DNA of 64,000 nucleotides. Origin: Branchiibius sp. NY16-3462-2 (lineage in GTDB: Bacteria; Actinomycetota; Actinomycetes; Actinomycetales; Dermatophilaceae). The notes under the pieces are model-generated. The model had not been told where the DNA came from. It ran no database searches and saw only the letters and a program-made list of their open reading frames with translations. Position numbers and translations under genes: made by a program. The stretch's first letter is position 1; every line of letters starts with the position of its first letter. The stretch spans positions 164,516 to 228,515 of the forward strand of contig NZ_LVCF01000042.1 in assembly GCF_001594145.1 (NCBI RefSeq), written 5' to 3'. Below, piece by piece: positions 23,423 through 31,829 of the stretch.

Positions 23423-25668
23423 GCGACCTCCAGCACGGTCATCCGATGCGCGGCCCGGGTGAGCGCGACGTAGGTGACCCTAGCGCCGCCCGCTGATTCC
23501 GCGGTGATGGCGTCCGGGTCCACGATGACCGTCGCGTCATACTCCAGGCCCTTGGTCGACATCGGATCGATCAGTACCACCCGGTCGTCCAGCGTGGTGA
23601 CGTCGGACAGGACCGGCCGGTGCACCTCGGGAGCGATGACCGCGACCGAACCGTCCACCTCGGCAAGGAGGTCCCGGACCGCATCGTCGACCGCTGTCGG
23701 CAGTGCATCGGAGGCAACCGTCCGGCGCACCGGATAGACCCCCGTTTCCCGTACGGCGTTGGGAATGTCCGCGTCCGGCATCACCTTGCGGATCAACTCG
23801 GCTGCGGTATCGAAGATCTCGCGGGCGTTGCGGTAGTTGGTGTCCATGTGGAACCGCTGACGCTCCTTCGCACCGAACGCTTCGTCGCGGGCGGTCGCGG
23901 CCTCAGCAGCGTCATCCCAGGAACTCTGGGCGGCGTCCCCGACCACGGTCCAACTAGCAGTGCGGCCGCGGCGGCCCAGCATCCGCCACTGCATCGGCGA
24001 CAGGTCCTGGGCCTCATCGACCAGCACGTGCGCGTACTCGCCACGCTCACCGATCGCACCCTGCAGCAGTCGCTCCCGCGCATCCTGTGGCGTGATCTGG
24101 AACGTCGGCGCGACCTGCGCGGAGGTGCCGCGCACCTCGACCTCGGACACGCCGTACTGGCCGACGTTCTCCAGCTCCTCGATCTCGTAGAAGCCGCGCT
24201 CCTCCTCCGGCTCGGGAGCGGCGATCCCCAGACGGGCGGACAGGTCGTCGATCAGGGCGACGTCGGCGACCGACCAGGTGCCGGTCGCGAGCGCGGTCTG
24301 CAGGGATGCACTCAGCACGGATTGCTGCTCCGCATCGAGCACCCCGTGTGCATAGGACGCCAAGCGGGACTCGTCCGCGAGCCAGAGCAACACCTCGCGC
24401 GGATCCAGCGACGGCCACCACGCCTTGATGAAGGCTTCGATGTCCCGGTGCTCGCGGAACCGGTCCAGGAACTCGTCGCGCTCGCCGTCGTGCACCTGCC
24501 GCCAGGCCGCCTCGGCCAGCGCGGACAGCGCCGCGTCCCGGCCCTGGTTGTGCTGGTGGTGACGCAGGATCTCGGCGCGGATCCGCTGCAGCTGCGGCGC
24601 ATCGATCCGCACCGGCACACCGCCCACCATCGCCCGCAGCGCCGACGGAGCGGACGGCGGCAGGTCCCGGGCAGCCCGCGACAGCACCCGCCGGATCCGC
24701 AGCGACCCCTTGATCGCGGCAGCAGCCACCGGGTCGAGACGCGTCGCCGTGACCCCGCCGACCACGTCACCGAGGGACCGCAGGGTCACGCTGTCCTCGC
24801 CGAGAGAGGGTAGGACCCGCTCGATGTACGCGGTGTAGGCGGCCGAGGGCCCGACCACGAGGATGCCGCCGGACTCGAAGCGCCGCCGATCGGCGTACAA
24901 CAAATAGGCCGCACGGTGTAGCGCGACCACGGTCTTGCCGGTGCCCGGTCCGCCGGTGATCTCGGTGATGCCGCGGCTGGAGGCCCGGATCGCCTCGTCC
25001 TGGTGGCGCTGGATCGTGGCGACGATGTCGCGCATCTGCGCGCCGCGGCTGCGGGTCAGCGCGGCCATCAGCGCGCCGTCGCCGACGACCACCATGCCGT
25101 CGGGCGCTTCCGGCACCATCAGATCGTCTTCGATGCCGAGCACCGTCGCGTCGCGACAGCGCAGTACCCGACGGCGCACAACCCCTTCCGGGGACACCGG
25201 CGTGGCGCGGTAGAACGGCGCGGCGGCCGGCGCCCGCCAGTCGATGACCAGCGGTTCGTACTCGTCATCGCGAACACCGAGGCGGCCGATGTACCGCACC
25301 TCGGCGTTGTCGAGATCCAGGCGGCCGAAGACCAGGCCCTCGTACTGGTGCTCCAGGGACTGCCGGCGGCGACCGGCGTTGAAAACCAGCGCGTCCCGTT
25401 CGAACAAACCGGTGATCTCCTCCTCGCGGGCGACGCCGACCCGGTCCGTGCGACCGCGCGACAGACCCTCAACCTCGATCAGCGCCGCGCGCTCTCCGGC
25501 CTTGGTGAGTTCGGCGTAGACGCGGTCGACATGGGCCTGCTCGTGGGCCAGTTCGGCGGTGAGCTCAGCGGCAGGGTCGGGTGCAGATGCGGCAGGTGCC
25601 GACGGGACCTCGACGGGTCCGGTGCGCGGCGTCGAGGCGTTAGGTGCAGTCACGAAAGGGTTCCCCAT
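23419..25668 (-). CDS. helD: HelD-like UvrD/Rep-family ATPase (RNA polymerase-associated)
   Basis: 749 residues from the ATG at 25668 (MGNPFVTAP). Longer in-frame starts exist at 25704 and 25752; none has a clear ribosome-binding site. Walker A is GGPGTGKT at 239-246. Other superfamily I motifs are VLVDEAQDLSPMQWRML (motif II), WTVVGDAAQSSWDD (III), HMDTNYRNAREIFD (IV) and MSTKGLEYDATVIVD (V). The N-terminal coiled-coil arm (LTAELAHEQAHVDRVYAELTKAGERA) and VRYIGRLGVRDDEYEPLVIDWRAPA are HelD hallmarks. HelD/HelR proteins remove stalled or rifamycin-bound RNA polymerase from DNA. I found no rifamycin-associated element upstream. Confidence 0.9.
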   Translation of the reverse strand: MGNPFVTAPNASTPRTGPVEVPSAPAASAPDPAAELTAELAHEQAHVDRVYAELTKAGERAALIEVEGLSRGRTDRVGVAREEEITGLFERDALVFNAGRRRQSLEHQYEGLVFGRLDLDNAEVRYIGRLGVRDDEYEPLVIDWRAPAAAPFYRATPVSPEGVVRRRVLRCRDATVLGIEDDLMVPEAPDGMVVVGDGALMAALTRSRGAQMRDIVATIQRHQDEAIRASSRGITEITGGPGTGKTVVALHRAAYLLYADRRRFESGGILVVGPSAAYTAYIERVLPSLGEDSVTLRSLGDVVGGVTATRLDPVAAAAIKGSLRIRRVLSRAARDLPPSAPSALRAMVGGVPVRIDAPQLQRIRAEILRHHQHNQGRDAALSALAEAAWRQVHDGERDEFLDRFREHRDIEAFIKAWWPSLDPREVLLWLADESRLASYAHGVLDAEQQSVLSASLQTALATGTWSVADVALIDDLSARLGIAAPEPEEERGFYEIEELENVGQYGVSEVEVRGTSAQVAPTFQITPQDARERLLQGAIGERGEYAHVLVDEAQDLSPMQWRMLGRRGRTASWTVVGDAAQSSWDDAAEAATARDEAFGAKERQRFHMDTNYRNAREIFDTAAELIRKVMPDADIPNAVRETGVYPVRRTVASDALPTAVDDAVRDLLAEVDGSVAVIAPEVHRPVLSDVTTLDDRVVLIDPMSTKGLEYDATVIVDPDAITAESAGGARVTYVALTRAAHRMTVLEVA

Positions 25669-26007
25669 CAGGACACGAACGAGCGAACGGTCAAGTCTAG
25701 TCATCGCATCGTGGCAACCGCGCATCCGTTCCTGCAGAGAGGCAAACAACAATCAACATTCGGGTAATCAATCTCTCAATTGATCGGTGGTGGGGGTGGC
25801 GCTCAGCGGGGGTTGTGCCATGATGTTTGCGGCGGACACGTCCGTTGCGAGCCCGGTCCGTGCGTCACCGCGACCCCCCTCCGGTTGATCCGCGGGCTCG
25901 CGGTGGGTTCCTCCTGGAGGACCTCCCCCCTGACTTCCGGGAGGAACCCACCACCCCCAACACGTACGCCGATGGGCCGCCACCAGCCCCCAGTAGGCTT
26001 TCGCGGT
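25669..26007. other. Divergent intergenic region between helD and purD with hairpin leader
   Basis: About 340 bp without a convincing gene. It should hold both promoters; no strong -10/-35 pairs were found, though TAGACT about 26 bp upstream of the helD ATG is -10-like. On the purD side, GGGTTCCTCC (25905-25914) can pair with 25940-25949 (10 bp), while CCTCC at 25910-25914 can instead pair with the GGAGG immediately after it or with other purine tracts. These alternative foldings could form a regulatory leader about 60-100 bases before the purD start. Confidence 0.35.
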
Positions 26008-27285
26008 GTGAAGGTTCTCGTCATCGGCAGCGGCGCGCGTGAGCACGCCATCGTGCATTCCCTGACCAACGACCCCGATATCAGCGCCGTGGTGTGCGCC
26101 CCCGGGAACCCGGGAATCGCGGCAGAGGCACAGGTCGCCGACCTCGACGAGATCACTGATCCGGCCGCGGTCGTCGCGGTCGCCCGGTCGGTGGCCCCGG
26201 ATCTGGTGGTCGTCGGACCGGAAGCTCCGCTGGTCGCTGGCGTCGCCGATGCCCTTCGCGCAGAAGGGTTTTCGGTGTTCGGGCCGTCTTCGCAGGCAGC
26301 ACAGTTGGAAGGCAGCAAGGCCTTCGCCAAACAAATCATGGCGGCCGCGGACGTACCCACTGCTCGTGCATACGTGTGCACGACCCATGACCAACTCGCC
26401 GAAGCACTGGAAGCCACCGGCGCGCCGTACGTCGTGAAAGACGACGGACTGGCCGCCGGCAAAGGCGTGGTCGTCACCGACGACCTGGCCGCGGCGACCG
26501 CGCACGGACAGGCCTGCATCGCCCAGGGCGGCACGGTCGTCGTCGAGGAATACCTGGACGGCCCGGAGGTGTCGCTGTTCTGCATCAGCGACGGTACCGA
26601 CGTGGTGCCGCTGGTCCCGGCCCAGGATTTCAAGCGCATTTTCGATGGCGATGAGGGCCCCAACACCGGCGGGATGGGGGCCTACTCGCCGCTCGACTGG
26701 GCCCCGGACGATCTGGTCGAGGACGTGATGCAGCGGGTGGCCCGGCCCACCATCGCCGAGATGAACCGGCGCGGGACCCCCTTCGCGGGAGTGCTCTACA
26801 TCGGTCTTGCCCTGACCTCACGCGGGCCACGGGTGGTCGAGTTCAACGCCCGGTTCGGCGACCCCGAGACGCAGGTGGTCCTGGCCCGTCTGGTGACACC
26901 GCTGTCGCAGCTGCTCCTGGCCTCGGCGAACGGCACCCTCGGCGACCTGCCCGAACTGGTCTGGAGCCAGGGCGCCGCGGTGACGGTCGTGGTGGCTGCT
27001 GCGAACTATCCCGCGGCGCCCCGGACCGGCGACCCGGTGTCGGTGCCCGCCGCTACCGAGACGTCGTACGTCCTGCACGCAGGCACGAAAACGACCGCCG
27101 ACGGACTGGTGTCCGCCGGCGGCCGGGTGCTTTCAGTGGTCGGGTTGGGTGATGACCTCGGGCAGGCTCGGCAAGCTGCCTACGCCCTGGTCGATCAGGT
27201 GGATCTGACCGGATCCCAACATCGCACCGACATCGCGCTGCGCGCCGAAAGGGGTCAGATCGCCCTACCCGGGCTGATCAGCTGA
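26008..27285 (+). CDS. purD: Phosphoribosylamine-glycine ligase (GAR synthetase)
   Basis: 425 residues from GTG 26008 (reading VKVLVIGSGAREHAI); a longer open frame upstream has no homology. ATP-grasp enzyme that joins phosphoribosylamine and glycine, second step of purine synthesis. The N-terminal GSGAREHA is at 7-14; the ATP-grasp core includes YVVKDDGLAAGKGVVV and VVEEYLDGPEVS; the metal site is VVEFNARFGDPETQ. Its stop overlaps by 8 bp the stop of the convergent CsbD-like gene. Confidence 0.96.
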   Translation: MKVLVIGSGAREHAIVHSLTNDPDISAVVCAPGNPGIAAEAQVADLDEITDPAAVVAVARSVAPDLVVVGPEAPLVAGVADALRAEGFSVFGPSSQAAQLEGSKAFAKQIMAAADVPTARAYVCTTHDQLAEALEATGAPYVVKDDGLAAGKGVVVTDDLAAATAHGQACIAQGGTVVVEEYLDGPEVSLFCISDGTDVVPLVPAQDFKRIFDGDEGPNTGGMGAYSPLDWAPDDLVEDVMQRVARPTIAEMNRRGTPFAGVLYIGLALTSRGPRVVEFNARFGDPETQVVLARLVTPLSQLLLASANGTLGDLPELVWSQGAAVTVVVAAANYPAAPRTGDPVSVPAATETSYVLHAGTKTTADGLVSAGGRVLSVVGLGDDLGQARQAAYALVDQVDLTGSQHRTDIALRAERGQIALPGLIS

Positions 27286-27484
27286 GCGCGTCCTTGGCGT
27301 TCTGAGCGGCGCCCTTGAAGTCGCCGTCCTTGAGGTTCTCGCCAGCCTGCTTGGTGTTGGCCTCGGACTGGGTCGCCTGCCCCTCGGCCTGCTGCTGCTC
27401 GTCGCCGCGCGCCTTGCCCGTGGCCTCCTGGATCTTGCCCTTGGCCTCTTCGGCGAGATTCTCCAGGTTGTCCTTGAGTCCCAT
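27278..27484 (-). CDS. CsbD-like stress protein
   Basis: 68 residues from ATG 27484, which has AAGGAG six bases upstream. MGLKDNLENLAEEAKGKIQEATGKARGDEQ is the CsbD family core (repeated K..E.AGK pattern), followed by a hydrophilic, Gln/Glu/Lys-rich amphipathic tail ending FKGAAQNAKDALS. CsbD proteins are small, highly hydrophilic and induced in general stress; molecular function unknown. The gene is convergent with purD and overlaps its last codons. Confidence 0.85.
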   Translation of the reverse strand: MGLKDNLENLAEEAKGKIQEATGKARGDEQQQAEGQATQSEANTKQAGENLKDGDFKGAAQNAKDALS

Positions 27485-27589
27485 GACTGCTCCTTGTTGT
27501 CGATGATCCGTACCCGTCCAACCTGCGCGATGACAGGTCACCGGGCCACACCCCAACGGGGGGCGCGACGTACCGGGCAGAATGAGCCC

Positions 27590-28486
27590 ATGAGTTCAGC
27601 GCCCGAACTTCCCGGTTACCAGCACGTCTACTCCGGCAAGGTGCGTGATCTCTACGCACCACTTGGCGCGGAGGGGGCCCCGCGTGAGGACCAGGTGCTG
27701 TTGGTCGCCTCGGACCGGATCTCGGCCTACGACTTCGTCCTCGACACCGAGATCCCGGACAAGGGTGCGGTGCTGACCCAGTTGTCCCTGTGGTGGTTCG
27801 AGCAACTGGCCGACCTGGTGCCCAACCACGTGATCTCCACCGACGTCCCGGCGCAGGTCGCCGGGCGGGCGGTCCTTGTCGAGCGACTGCAGATGGTGCC
27901 GGTCGAATGCGTGGCCCGGGCCTATCTGACCGGCGGCGGCCTGTCGGAGTACCAGACGACCGGTGCGGTGTCCGGTCTGCCGCTGCCGGCGGGTCTGGTC
28001 GATGCCTCGAAGCTGCCGGAGCCGATCTTCACCGCCTCGACGAAGGCGCCGATGGGTGAGCACGACGAGCCGATCTCCTTCGAGGTCGTCGCCGACACCG
28101 TCGGGCTCAACCTGGCCGATCAGGTGCGTGACCTGACGGTGCGAATCCTGCAGCGCGGCAACGATATTGCCCGCGATCGCGGGATCATCATCGCCGACAC
28201 CAAGGTGGAGTTCGGGCAGCGCGCCGACGGCACGCTGGTGCTGGCCGACGAGGTCCTGACGCCGGATTCTTCCCGGTTCTGGCCAGCGGACGCCTGGGAA
28301 CCGGGTCACCCGCAGGCGTCGTACGACAAGCAGTTCGTACGAGACTGGCTGACCGGCCCGGACAGCGGTTGGGAGCGCACCAGCGGCCACGAGCCGCCGG
28401 CGTTGCCCGACGACGTGGTCGAGAAGACCCGGGCCAAGTACGTCGAGGCGTACGAAACGCTGACCGGCCGGACCTTCTCGGCCTGA
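27590..28486 (+). CDS. purC: Phosphoribosylaminoimidazole-succinocarboxamide synthase
   Basis: 298 residues from ATG 27590. SAICAR synthetase, joining CAIR and aspartate with ATP in purine synthesis. The N-terminal ATP-binding YSGKVRDLY is at 14-22; VLLVASDRISAYDFVL and VPVECVARAYLTGGGLSEY are conserved substrate/ATP segments; IIIADTKVEFG and LADEVLTPDSSRFWP are the PurC C-terminal signatures. Typical length for the ~295-residue (yeast-like) form. Separated from purD by the csbD-like gene on the other strand. Confidence 0.96.
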   Translation: MSSAPELPGYQHVYSGKVRDLYAPLGAEGAPREDQVLLVASDRISAYDFVLDTEIPDKGAVLTQLSLWWFEQLADLVPNHVISTDVPAQVAGRAVLVERLQMVPVECVARAYLTGGGLSEYQTTGAVSGLPLPAGLVDASKLPEPIFTASTKAPMGEHDEPISFEVVADTVGLNLADQVRDLTVRILQRGNDIARDRGIIIADTKVEFGQRADGTLVLADEVLTPDSSRFWPADAWEPGHPQASYDKQFVRDWLTGPDSGWERTSGHEPPALPDDVVEKTRAKYVEAYETLTGRTFSA

Positions 28487-28489
28487 GCC

Positions 28490-28915
28490 TCAGCCGCGCG
28501 TGACGCCGACCAGTCGGCCGATCGGCAGGTGCAGGGGTACCCGGTGGTCGCGCACCATGGCGGCGCGGTACTCGTCCCAGTTCTCGTGCTCGCCGGCGAT
28601 CGAGCGGTAGATGTCGACCAACTCATCGACGCTCGCGTCATCGGGTGATTGGGCGACCGGCCATAGCTGCGCGCGGGAGTCGAACGCGGCGTACGACCAG
28701 CCGTCGTTGCCGGTGACCAAGAAGTTGACCCGGGGATCGCGGGCGATGTTCTTGGCCTTGGCCCGGTCGGCGGTGATCGACACCCGCAGCAGGTCCCGGT
28801 CGCGGTCGTAGTGATACGAGACGACCGACTGTTGCGGGCGGCCGTCCTTGCGGATCGTGGCGAGAATGCCGTTGCGGTGGTCGGCGATCAGGTCCCGCAG
28901 CGCAGCATCGGTCAT
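28490..28915 (-). CDS. PPOX-class flavin/F420-dependent oxidoreductase
   Basis: 141 residues from ATG 28915, preceded by a GGAG about 7 bases upstream. Split-barrel fold of the pyridoxamine 5'-phosphate oxidase superfamily: LIADHRNGILATIRKDGRPQQSVVSYHYD is the first beta unit, and LRVSITADRAKAKNIARDPRVNFLVTG is the phosphate/flavin-binding region. The family in actinobacteria usually binds F420 rather than FMN, but that cannot be settled here. It ends 4 bp from the purC stop (convergent) and its start lies 11 bp downstream of the hydrolase gene, so the two are probably one operon. Confidence 0.85.
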   Translation of the reverse strand: MTDAALRDLIADHRNGILATIRKDGRPQQSVVSYHYDRDRDLLRVSITADRAKAKNIARDPRVNFLVTGNDGWSYAAFDSRAQLWPVAQSPDDASVDELVDIYRSIAGEHENWDEYRAAMVRDHRVPLHLPIGRLVGVTRG

Positions 28916-28926
28916 GGCGGTCTCCT

Positions 28927-29799
28927 CTACTTCCCGGCGAGGTCGAGTAGTTCGGTGAACATGTCCTCGGCGCGGCCGATCGCAACGGACAGGTGTCCCT
29001 CTCCCGGCAGGAGGTGCGTGACCGCGCCGGGCACGTTGGCCGCGAGCCACTCGCCGTGCGCGAACGGCACCATGAGGTCGTCAGTGCCCTGCCAGAGGCT
29101 CACCGGCACCCGCACGTCGGCCAGGTCGAACCCCCAGGGCCGCACGAAGGCCAGGTCGTCATCGATCCATCCGTCCGCGCTCAGGCGCAGGCCTTCGGCG
29201 AAGTTGGCGGCCATGTCCTGGCCGAACTCGTCGGTCAGGACGGCCAGGTCGGCAGGTGGCAACAAGCTGGCCATGCTCTCGCCGATCGCCTCGGGACCGC
29301 CGTTCTTGAGGTACTCCCGCGCCGCCTCGAGGTAGGTGCGCACCGCGGCCTCACCCTCGATCGCCGCGCCGAACTCCTCTACGTTGTCCTCACCCATTCC
29401 GGCGAGAAAATCCAGGTCCGGGGCGTCGTACGGCGCGACACCGGCAATCAGCAGCGCCGCCTTCGCGTGGGGCAGGTGGGCGGCGCAGGCCAATGCATGC
29501 GGACCGCCGCCGGACCATCCGGCGACGACGCACTCGTCGATCCCCAGCTCGTCCAGTACGGCAGCGGTGTCGGCGACTACGTCTGCGACCGCGCGGCCGG
29601 TGTGCCGGGCCGAGCCGCCGTACCCCGCGCGAGAGGTCGTGATGAAGCGCAGTCCGTTCTCGTGGGCGACCGATTCGAGAGCGCGGATCGGTGCGGCCGA
29701 GCCGGGGGTGCCGTGGTGGAAGAAGAGCGGGTAGCCGGTGTACGGCCCGCTGGTGCGTACGTCGAGGGCCCGCCCGTCGGACAGCGTGATCTGATCCAT
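28927..29799 (-). CDS. Alpha/beta hydrolase
   Basis: 290 residues. The oxyanion-hole motif HHGTPG is at 28-33, the nucleophile elbow GWSGGGPHAL places the catalytic Ser at 96, and the late GEGHLSVAIG contains the catalytic His. A cap domain with many acidic residues (LDFLAGMGEDNVEEFGAAIE) lies between. Substrate cannot be predicted; the fold covers esterases, haloalkane dehalogenases and C-C hydrolases. No signal peptide, so cytoplasmic. It is divergent from the mycosporine-like operon, 168 bp away, and there is no evidence that it belongs to that pathway. Confidence 0.85.
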   Translation of the reverse strand: MDQITLSDGRALDVRTSGPYTGYPLFFHHGTPGSAAPIRALESVAHENGLRFITTSRAGYGGSARHTGRAVADVVADTAAVLDELGIDECVVAGWSGGGPHALACAAHLPHAKAALLIAGVAPYDAPDLDFLAGMGEDNVEEFGAAIEGEAAVRTYLEAAREYLKNGGPEAIGESMASLLPPADLAVLTDEFGQDMAANFAEGLRLSADGWIDDDLAFVRPWGFDLADVRVPVSLWQGTDDLMVPFAHGEWLAANVPGAVTHLLPGEGHLSVAIGRAEDMFTELLDLAGK

Positions 29800-29967
29800 G
29801 TGGCCATCCTGCCGCGAACACCCTGGTGACTGCCGTGTCAACATCCCTGCAGGCACCACCCCGGGGATCGTTGCCGACGGACTGCGCGCCTCAGTACCGT
29901 CCTGCCCATCCCACCCCGCCCCGCCATTAATCCGCGCATTCCGCGCGGGTCGACGAAAGGGCTCACA

Positions 29968-30621
29968 ATGCCGAGTCTCCTGCTTGGTTCCATAAGCACT
30001 ATCGCCGATACCTCTGAGTTGCAGCGCTCCGCGTTCAACCAGGCGTTCGGTGAACACGGTCTCGATTGGCACTGGGACCAGGCGAGTTACCGCGACCTCC
30101 TGACTGGCAACGGGGGGAAGCAGCGGATCTCGCAGTACGCCGATGACCACGGTGACAGCGTGGACGCCGGTGGGGTGCATGCCACCAAATCGTCGTTGTT
30201 CCAGGACGCCCTGGCCGACGGCGTGACTGCTCGCGCCGGTGTCGCTGACACCGTGCGTGCAGCCCAGGCCGCCGGTTGGCGGGTCGGTCTGGTCACCACG
30301 ACGGCCAGAGCCAACCTCGATGCGCTCTTCGCCGGCCTCGGCGGCGAGCTGAGCGCCGACGACTTCGACGTCATCGTGGACTCCGAGAGCGTGGACGACG
30401 CCAAACCCGACCCGACCGCGTACCGGTACGCATTGGAACAACTCGGCGAGGACGCCGCGTCCGCGGTCGCGGTCGAGGACAACGTCGGTGGTGTCGCCTC
30501 GGCGCAGGCGGCCGGCGTCACGGTCATTGCCTTCCCGAACGAGAACACCGCCGAGCATGACTTCGGCGACGTCCAGACCGTCGACCGTCTCGATGCGACG
30601 ACGGTCGGACTGACCCGATGA
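29968..30621 (+). CDS. HAD-superfamily CbbY-like protein lacking the catalytic Asp motif
   Basis: 217 residues, first gene of the mycosporine-like operon; GAAAGGG precedes the ATG. The overall sequence follows CbbY/phosphoglycolate-type HAD sugar phosphatases: the cap (FGEHGLDWHWDQASYRDLLTGNGGKQRI), motif II LVTTT, motif III Lys in DAKPDPTAY, and acidic motif IV AVEDNVGG are all present. Motif I, normally FDxDGTLADT, reads LGSISTIADT, so the nucleophile Asp and the general acid Asp are both missing. It should not be an active phosphatase. A binding, scaffold or regulatory role in the pathway is inferred. Its stop overlaps mysA by 4 bp. Confidence 0.8.
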   Translation: MPSLLLGSISTIADTSELQRSAFNQAFGEHGLDWHWDQASYRDLLTGNGGKQRISQYADDHGDSVDAGGVHATKSSLFQDALADGVTARAGVADTVRAAQAAGWRVGLVTTTARANLDALFAGLGGELSADDFDVIVDSESVDDAKPDPTAYRYALEQLGEDAASAVAVEDNVGGVASAQAAGVTVIAFPNENTAEHDFGDVQTVDRLDATTVGLTR

Positions 30622-31829
30622 GCGCGCTCACCGTTTCGGACTCAACGTTCACGATCGAAGCCACCGAGCGAATCGAATACTCGCTCAGTATCGTTGACGG
30701 GATCTTCAACACGGACCAGCCGGTGCTGCGGGACATCTTCGGGCCCTGGGGTCGGTGTCTGGCGGTGGTCGACGATGAGATCGACCGGCTGTACGGCGAG
30801 CAGTTGCGCTCCTACTTCGACACGCACGGAATCGCTCTGACGACCTTCGTACTGTCGATCGACGAGACCGGTAAGACCATGCGCACCGCAGAGCGGGTCG
30901 TCGATGCGATGAGCGAATTCGGTTTGGTACGAAAGGAACCCGTGCTCGTGGTGGGCGGCGGGCTGTCGACGGACGTCGCCGGTTTCGCGTGTGCCATGTT
31001 CCGCCGGTCAACGAACTACGTACGCATCCCCACCACGCTCATCGGTCTGATCGACGCCAGTGTCGCAATCAAGGTCGCGGTGAACCACGGCCACTCCAAG
31101 AACCGGTTGGGTGCCTTCCACGCCAGTCAGCAGGTCCTCCTGGACTTCGACTTCCTGGCCACGCTGCCGACCGACCAGGTCCGCAACGGGATGGCCGAGA
31201 TCATTAAGATTGCCACCGTCGGCAACAAGGAGATCTTCGAGCTGATGGAGAAGTACGGCGAGGACCTGCTCGATACCCGGTTCGCCCGTCGCGACGGATC
31301 CCCGGAGCTGCGGTCGATCGCCGACCGGGTGACGTTCGAGGCGATCCGGACCATGCTGGAACTCGAAGTGCCCAACCTTCATGAGATCGAGCTCGACCGG
31401 GTGATCGCCTTCGGGCACACCTGGAGTCCGACCCTGGAGCTGACGCCCGAGCCGCCGTACTTCCACGGGCACGCCATCTCGGTCGACATGGCCCTGTCCG
31501 CGACCATCGCCGCCCGGCGGGGCTACATCCTGGAGAGCGAACGGGACCGGATCTTCTGGCTGTTCAGCAAACTGGGTCTGTCGCTGGACAGTCCCCACCT
31601 GACGCCCGACCTGCTGAGCCGGGCCACGGCCTCGATCATCCAGACCCGCGACGGGTCGTTGCGCGCGGCGATGCCACGGCCGATCGGCCAGTGCATCTTC
31701 ATCAACGATCTCGACCACGAGGAGTTGGTGGCCGCGCTGGTGGAGCATCGCGAGGTCTGCGCGCGGTATCCCGCCGCCGGCATCGGGCAACAGGCCTTCG
31801 TCGGTTCGGGTGCGGTCCGCAAGTCGTGA
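30618..31829 (+). CDS. mysA: C7 sugar-phosphate cyclase, probable demethyl-4-deoxygadusol synthase
   Basis: 403 residues of the dehydroquinate-synthase-like cyclase family. The NAD motif VVGGGLSTDVAG is at 111-122; metal ligands are E194 (GMAEIIK), H267 (FGHTWSPTLEL) and H283 (FHGHA); the DFDFLATLP and NHGHSKNRLGAFH segments are typical of cyclases acting on sedoheptulose 7-phosphate. Both demethyl-4-deoxygadusol synthase and 2-epi-5-epi-valiolone synthase belong here and I cannot separate them by residue alone. The adjacent O-methyltransferase, ATP-grasp and D-Ala-D-Ala-ligase-like genes favour the former, first step of mycosporine-like amino acid synthesis. Confidence 0.88.
   Translation: MSALTVSDSTFTIEATERIEYSLSIVDGIFNTDQPVLRDIFGPWGRCLAVVDDEIDRLYGEQLRSYFDTHGIALTTFVLSIDETGKTMRTAERVVDAMSEFGLVRKEPVLVVGGGLSTDVAGFACAMFRRSTNYVRIPTTLIGLIDASVAIKVAVNHGHSKNRLGAFHASQQVLLDFDFLATLPTDQVRNGMAEIIKIATVGNKEIFELMEKYGEDLLDTRFARRDGSPELRSIADRVTFEAIRTMLELEVPNLHEIELDRVIAFGHTWSPTLELTPEPPYFHGHAISVDMALSATIAARRGYILESERDRIFWLFSKLGLSLDSPHLTPDLLSRATASIIQTRDGSLRAAMPRPIGQCIFINDLDHEELVAALVEHREVCARYPAAGIGQQAFVGSGAVRKS

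Noticed and set aside
25780..26007. N-terminal extension of purD
   Set aside because: The extra residues are Pro/Arg-rich and unrelated to GAR synthetase, which begins at VKVLVIGSGAREHA.
30618..31829. Primary-metabolism 3-dehydroquinate synthase (aroB)
   Set aside because: The sequence has the C7-cyclase features GHTWSPTLEL and NHGHSKNRLGAFH, and its neighbours are mysB, C and D rather than shikimate genes.
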